From contig NZ_BDBI01000025.1 in assembly GCF_001612905.1 (NCBI RefSeq), positions 186,001 to 250,000 of the forward strand: DNA of 64,000 nt, written 5' to 3'. Each line of letters begins with the position of its first letter. Position 1 is the first letter of the stretch. Shown one piece after another: positions 59,749-64,000 of this stretch. The position numbers and the translations under genes were made by a program. The notes beneath the pieces were generated by a model. It made no database searches. It was given only the letters and a program-made list of their open reading frames with translations, and was not told where the DNA came from. The DNA comes from Nocardia ignorata NBRC 108230. GTDB taxonomy: Bacteria; Actinomycetota; Actinomycetes; Mycobacteriales; Mycobacteriaceae.

Positions 59749-61113
59749 GTGGCATTTCCATTGATCGGTACACCGGATACCGGTGATACCGCTTGGATGC
59801 TGGCGTCGGCAGCGCTCGTGCTGTTGATGACGCCGGGTTTGGCGTTCTTCTACGGCGGCATGGTCCGTGGCAAGAACGTGCTGAACATGATCATGATGAG
59901 CGTCTCGGCCATGGGGCTGGTCACCGTCCTGTGGTGTCTATACGGGTTCTCCATGGCGTTCGGCGAGGACAAGGGCAACCTGGTCGGTGACCCGCTCCAG
60001 TACTTCGGTCTGAAGAGCATCTTCGGTGGCACCGCCGCCGATTCCCCGGGCATCCCGCTGTTCACCGCGACCCCGGAGGACCCGACGGCCCCGATCACCT
60101 CGGGTATCCCGCTCACGGTCTTCGTGGCCTTCCAGCTCATGTTCGCGATCATCACGGTCGCCCTCATCTCGGGTGCGGTCGCCGACCGCCTGAAGTTCGG
60201 TTCGTGGCTCGTCTTCGCCGGAATCTGGGCCACCGTCGTCTACTTCCCCGTCGCGCACTGGGTCTTCGCCTTCGACGGTTACACCGCTGAGGCGGGCGGC
60301 TGGATCGCCAACAACCTCAAGGCCATCGACTTCGCCGGTGGTACCGCGGTCCACATCAACGCCGGCGCCGCCGGTCTGGTGCTGTGCCTGATCCTGGGCA
60401 AGCGCAAGGGCTGGCCCAAGACCCCGTTCCGTCCGCACAACCTGCCGTTCGTGATGCTCGGCGCCGGTCTGCTGTGGTTCGGCTGGTACGGCTTCAACGC
60501 CGGTTCGGCCCTCGGCGCCAACGGTATCGCCGGTGCCACCTTCCTCACCACGACCATCGCCACCGCCGCCGCGATGATGGCCTGGCTGCTCGTGGAGAAG
60601 ATCCGCGACGGTCACCCCACCTCCCTCGGCGCCGCCTCGGGCATCGTCGCGGGTCTGGTCGCCATCACCCCGGCGTGTTCCTCGGTGAACGTGATCGGCG
60701 CCCTGGCCATCGGTGTCGTCTCCGGTGCGCTGTGTGCCCTGGCCGTGGGCCTGAAGTTCCGCTTCGGCTTCGACGACTCGCTCGACGTGGTCGGCGTCCA
60801 CCTGGTCGGTGGTCTGGTCGGCACCCTGATGGTCGGTCTCGTCGCTACCAGCGAAGCCCCGGCGGGCGTCGCCGGCTTGTTCTACGGTGGTGGGGTCGAG
60901 CAGTTGAAGCTGCAGGCTGTCGGTGCCTTCGTGGTTCTGGCCTACTCGCTGGTCGCCACGGCCGTCATCGCGTACGCGATCAAGTTCACGATCGGCCTGC
61001 GCGCCAGTGAAGAGTCCGAGGCCGCGGGCCTCGACGAGTCCGAGCACGCGGAAACCGCTTACGATTTCGCTGCTGTGGGTGGCACGGCACGCTCGCTCGT
61101 CAAGGAGGCATGA
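59749..61113 (+). CDS. amt: Ammonium transporter
   Basis: A 454-residue Amt/Mep/Rh channel with about 11 transmembrane helices. Motifs are TPGLAFFYGGMVRGKNVLNM near residues 26-45, VYFPVAHWVFAFDG (with the first pore region), FAGGTAVHINAGAAGLVLC near 196-214 (pore histidine), and GVHLVGGLVGTLMVGL near 345-360 (second pore histidine). The frame is open from 59614, but GTG 59749 is preceded by AGGAGGA and begins the conserved part. Followed directly by the PII gene, the usual partner that plugs the channel when nitrogen is ample. Confidence 0.96.
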   Translation: MAFPLIGTPDTGDTAWMLASAALVLLMTPGLAFFYGGMVRGKNVLNMIMMSVSAMGLVTVLWCLYGFSMAFGEDKGNLVGDPLQYFGLKSIFGGTAADSPGIPLFTATPEDPTAPITSGIPLTVFVAFQLMFAIITVALISGAVADRLKFGSWLVFAGIWATVVYFPVAHWVFAFDGYTAEAGGWIANNLKAIDFAGGTAVHINAGAAGLVLCLILGKRKGWPKTPFRPHNLPFVMLGAGLLWFGWYGFNAGSALGANGIAGATFLTTTIATAAAMMAWLLVEKIRDGHPTSLGAASGIVAGLVAITPACSSVNVIGALAIGVVSGALCALAVGLKFRFGFDDSLDVVGVHLVGGLVGTLMVGLVATSEAPAGVAGLFYGGGVEQLKLQAVGAFVVLAYSLVATAVIAYAIKFTIGLRASEESEAAGLDESEHAETAYDFAAVGGTARSLVKEA

Positions 61114-61118
61114 CGAAC

Positions 61119-61457
61119 ATGAAACTGGTTACGGCAATCGTCAAACCGTTCACGCTCGAAGACGTCAAGACCGGGCTGGAACAGGCAGGCGTGCTCGGCA
61201 TGACCGTCAGCGAAGTCCAGGGCTACGGCCGCCAGAAGGGGCACACCGAGGTCTACCGCGGTGCGGAGTACTCCGTCGACTTCGTGCCGAAGGTACGCGT
61301 GGAGGTCGTCGTCGACGATGCCTCGGTGGAGAAGGTCGTCGAGGTGATCGTCGAGGCCTCGCGCACCGGCAAGATCGGTGACGGCAAGGTGTGGGTGACC
61401 CCGGTGGACACGATCATCCGGGTCCGCACCGGCGAACGCGGTACCGACGCACTGTAA
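61119..61457 (+). CDS. glnK: PII nitrogen signal protein
   Basis: A 112-residue trimeric PII protein that binds ATP, ADP and 2-oxoglutarate and blocks Amt. The T-loop reads GYGRQKGHTEVYRGAEYSVD with Tyr51, the site that in actinobacteria is adenylylated by GlnD. The C-loop GKIGDGKVWVTPVD is intact. An ATG at 61110 overlaps the amt stop, but AAGGAGG (61102-61108) is spaced for ATG 61119 and gives the canonical length. Mycobacteria call this single PII gene glnB. Confidence 0.96.
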   Translation: MKLVTAIVKPFTLEDVKTGLEQAGVLGMTVSEVQGYGRQKGHTEVYRGAEYSVDFVPKVRVEVVVDDASVEKVVEVIVEASRTGKIGDGKVWVTPVDTIIRVRTGERGTDAL

Positions 61458-61486
61458 TTCGCCGCAGTCGCACGGCGAACGATCGA

Positions 61487-61526
61487 GCGGCCCCGCTCCT
61501 ACCGGATTCGGTCGGGGCGGGGCCGC
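61487..61526 (+). terminator. Hairpin between glnK and glnD
   Basis: A 10-bp perfect outer stem (61487-61496 with 61517-61526) with an inner ACCG/CGGT pairing occupies most of the glnK-glnD gap. No U-tract. It may be a partial terminator or an RNA stabiliser that lowers glnD expression relative to amt-glnK. Confidence 0.55.
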
Positions 61527-61534
61527 CCGCATGA

Positions 61535-63967
61535 ATGGGTGGTGGGGCAGTGGAACAGCGCAAGGGTGGAACACAGAACAACGCGGCGGCCGACCTGGTG
61601 AAGGCCAGAGCGGCGCTGCTCGAAGGCGCGGGCACCCGCAATCCGCGGCTCGACCCACAGGCTCTGCGCGCGGCGCTGGTCGACCTGTTCGACCTGTGGC
61701 TCACCAGTAAGGGCAACGAACTCGGCATCACCCCCGACAGCGGGCTGGCCCTGGTGGCCGTCGGCGGGCTCGGCAGGCGCGAGATGCTGCCCTACTCCGA
61801 TCTCGATCTGGTGCTGTTGCACGACGGGGTCGACCAGTCCGTGGTGGCCGAGGTGGCCGATCGGCTCTGGTACCCCCTGTGGGACGCCCACATCAAACTC
61901 GACCACAGCGTGCGCACGGTGCCGCAGGCGCTTCGGGTGGCCGCCGACGACACCATCGCCGCGCTCGGCATGCTCGAGGCCCGCCACATCGTCGGCGACG
62001 AGGATCTGAGCAACCTGCTCATCGGTGGGGTGCGTCGGGAATGGCGCACCGGCATCCGTTCCCGCTTCGACGACCTCATCGCCCAGGCGAACGCCCGCTG
62101 GCAGCGCAGCGGTGAGATCGCCCACCGTGCCGAACCCGATCTGAAGAACGGTCGCGGCGGGCTGCGTGACATCCAGCTGCTCGATGCCCTCGCCATCGCC
62201 CAATTGACCGACGCTGTACCAGGTTTGGGCCCCGAGGTGCCCGGCGGCGGCCTGAAACAGGCGCACCGCCGCCTGCTCGACGTGCGCACCGAACTGCACC
62301 GCGTGGCCGGTCGCGCCCGCGACCAGTTACGCGCACAGGACGCCGACGAGATCGGTGCCGCCCTGCGCATCGGCGACCGTTTCGACCTGGCCCGCACCCT
62401 CACCGATTCGGCACGCACGGTGAGCTATTCGACCGACGTGGGTCTGCGCACCGCCGCGAACGCGCTGCCGCGGCGCGGACTGGCCCGGCTGCGCCGCCTC
62501 CCGGTGCGCCGTCCGCTCGACGAGGACGTGGTCGAGCACGCCGGTGAAGTGGTCCTCGCCCGCGACGCCCGCCCGCAACGCGACCCCGGCCTGATCCTGC
62601 GCGTCGCCGCCGCCTCGGCCCAGACCGGGCTACCGATGTCGGCGACCACCCTCAACCGGCTCTCCGAAGACGCCCCCGAACTGCGCGAACCCTGGCCCAA
62701 GGACGCACTCGACGACCTGCTCGTGCTGCTCGGCGCGGGTCGAGGCGCGATCGACGCGGTGGAGGCTCTGGACCGAACAGGCTTGTGGGGCAGGCTCTTT
62801 CCCGAATGGGGTGCGGTCCGCGACCTGCCCCCGCGCGACGCGCTGCACACCTGGACCGTCGACCGCCACCTCATGGAAACCGTCGCCTACGCCACCGGCC
62901 TCAGCACCCGCGTGGCCCGCCCCGATCTGCTGATCCTCGGCGCCCTGCTGCACGACATCGGCAAGGGGCGCACCGGCGACCACAGCGTGGTCGGCGCCGA
63001 ACTGGCCACTCACATCGGGCGCAGGCTCGGCCTGTGGCCCTCGGACGTGCGAACTCTCAGCGCCGTCGTGCGCCACCACCTGCTGCTGCCCGACACCGCC
63101 ACGCGGCGCGACCTCGACGACCCGGCCACCGTCGGCCACGTCGTCGACGCGCTCGGCGGCGACGTGGGTCTGCTCGAATTGCTGCACGCCCTGGCCGAAG
63201 CCGACTCGATGGCGACCGGTCCCGGTGTGTGGGGCGACTGGAAGGCCTCGCTGATCGGCGAACTGGTCCGCCGGTGCCGGCTGGTGATGGCGGGAGAGCC
63301 GCTGCCGCAACCGGAACCGATCGACCCCGACCTGGTCGCCAAGGCGGAAGCCGGCGGTGTGCACGTGACGCTGGGCGCGGGGGAGGGCAAACACACCCAC
63401 GTGGTCACCGTCATCGCGCCCGACGAGCCGGGTCTGCTCGCCGACGCGGCGGGCGTGCTGGCGTTGCATTCGCTGCGGGTGTTGTCGGCCTCGCTCGGCG
63501 GGGTGGGCGAATCGGCGATCAACACCTTCGTCGTCACCCCGAAGTTCGGCGACCCACCCGACGCGGGCCTGCTCCGCCAGGAACTGATCCGGGCCATCCG
63601 CGGTGCGCTGGATCTGCAAGCGGCGCTGGTGAAACGCGAGACCGAGACCGTCGGCCGCTACGCGCGCGCCCAGCCACGCCTGATCTGGCAGTCCGCACCC
63701 GCACCGGGACAGGCGATCCTGGAATTGCGCGCCGAGGACCGGGTCGGGTTGCTCAGCAGGCTCGCGGGCGCGTTCGCCGCGGCGGGCGCGAATGTGCGCT
63801 GGGCCAAGGTGGTCACGATGGGCACGGCCGTGGTCGACGCGTTCTGCCTCGAACTCGGTGACGCCGACAGCCCCGCCCTGCGCGAACGGATCGAAAAGGC
63901 CGTTCTGGACGTGGTTCCCCGCCCGGCACCCCCGTCGCAGCCCACCGACATCGGTTCGGACGCCTGA
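61535..63967 (+). CDS. glnD: PII nucleotidylyltransferase GlnD
   Basis: An 810-residue bifunctional sensor that modifies and demodifies PII in response to nitrogen status. The nucleotidyltransferase signature GGLGRREMLPYSDLDLVLL is near residues 78-96. The HD phosphohydrolase motif LLHDIGKG is near residue 471. Two ACT domains (about 625-695 and 728-800, starting VVTVIAPDEPGLLADAAGVL and LELRAEDRVGLLSRLAGAFA) bind glutamine. ATG 61535 is used. GTG 61550 has the G-rich sequence upstream and is a credible alternative. It closes the amt-glnK-glnD operon. The last 33 bases of the window show nothing further. Confidence 0.96.
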   Translation: MGGGAVEQRKGGTQNNAAADLVKARAALLEGAGTRNPRLDPQALRAALVDLFDLWLTSKGNELGITPDSGLALVAVGGLGRREMLPYSDLDLVLLHDGVDQSVVAEVADRLWYPLWDAHIKLDHSVRTVPQALRVAADDTIAALGMLEARHIVGDEDLSNLLIGGVRREWRTGIRSRFDDLIAQANARWQRSGEIAHRAEPDLKNGRGGLRDIQLLDALAIAQLTDAVPGLGPEVPGGGLKQAHRRLLDVRTELHRVAGRARDQLRAQDADEIGAALRIGDRFDLARTLTDSARTVSYSTDVGLRTAANALPRRGLARLRRLPVRRPLDEDVVEHAGEVVLARDARPQRDPGLILRVAAASAQTGLPMSATTLNRLSEDAPELREPWPKDALDDLLVLLGAGRGAIDAVEALDRTGLWGRLFPEWGAVRDLPPRDALHTWTVDRHLMETVAYATGLSTRVARPDLLILGALLHDIGKGRTGDHSVVGAELATHIGRRLGLWPSDVRTLSAVVRHHLLLPDTATRRDLDDPATVGHVVDALGGDVGLLELLHALAEADSMATGPGVWGDWKASLIGELVRRCRLVMAGEPLPQPEPIDPDLVAKAEAGGVHVTLGAGEGKHTHVVTVIAPDEPGLLADAAGVLALHSLRVLSASLGGVGESAINTFVVTPKFGDPPDAGLLRQELIRAIRGALDLQAALVKRETETVGRYARAQPRLIWQSAPAPGQAILELRAEDRVGLLSRLAGAFAAAGANVRWAKVVTMGTAVVDAFCLELGDADSPALRERIEKAVLDVVPRPAPPSQPTDIGSDA

Positions 63968-64000
63968 AACGTTAGGACACGGTTTACTCACCGATTGCTA

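Overview
The window is high-GC actinobacterial chromosome, most likely Nocardia or a close relative in the Mycobacteriales. GTG starts are common, leaders are short, and GC in third codon positions is so high that long false frames lie opposite real genes. From memory, the gene order follows the M. tuberculosis block that runs from the Rv2994 homologue (MFS permease) to glnD (Rv2918c). This includes gltX, tRNA-Gln/tRNA-Glu, an IclR regulator, leuCD, hupB, mutT1, ppk1, fbiD/cofC, gpsA, ddl, thiL, ung, recG, pyc, rsmD, coaD, sepIVA-like, rnc, mutM, osmC-like, acyP, smc, ftsY, amt, glnK and glnD. I see no transposase, integrase, rRNA or CRISPR array.

Layout. 1-7155: end of an unknown gene, an MFS permease, a fumarylacetoacetate hydrolase-fold enzyme with gltX, two tRNAs, and a divergent IclR regulator/leuCD pair. 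Matching TCTCA-N5-TGAGA inverted repeats lie before the permease and between iclR and leuC. 7312-12964: hupB, then mutT1-ppk1 (polyphosphate and nucleotide hygiene), fbiD (cofactor F420) and gpsA (phospholipid precursor). 13009-18515: ddl, a DUF3515 protein, thiL, ung, a tiny secreted peptide, a crotonase-fold enzyme, an acetyltransferase and rpmB. 18802-29462: a DAK/YloV-type protein with a repeat-bearing linker, recG, a RamB/PrpR-type regulator, pyc, rsmD and coaD. 29459-33555: GtrA-like membrane protein, SepIVA-like coiled coil, and a DUF177-rpmF-rnc-mutM run.

33618-48834 is an insertion relative to the remembered mycobacterial order. It holds a RibD/DHFR-fold reductase, a PHP phosphoesterase, a membrane-tethered PstS-like protein without transporter genes, a glycosyltransferase/glycogen-debranching operon, and a complete divergent kdp locus. 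That locus is kdpFABC with an extra 27-residue membrane peptide gene at its head, facing kdpDE. 48984-53000: osmC-like, acyP, and a three-gene cassette (membrane protein with an RGGLG tail, glutathionylspermidine-synthase-type ATP-grasp enzyme, DUF350 membrane protein) that looks like an actinobacterial version of the E. coli ygiBC/yjfLMC set. 52800-64000: smc, a decayed NmrA-type gene, a small zinc-finger frame, a DUF2237 protein, ftsY, and the nitrogen-control operon amt-glnK-glnD.

The most interesting places for follow-up are the ATP-grasp/DUF350 cassette, the extra Kdp small protein, the tethered PstS-like protein, and the shared operator that may join the orphan permease to the leucine regulon.
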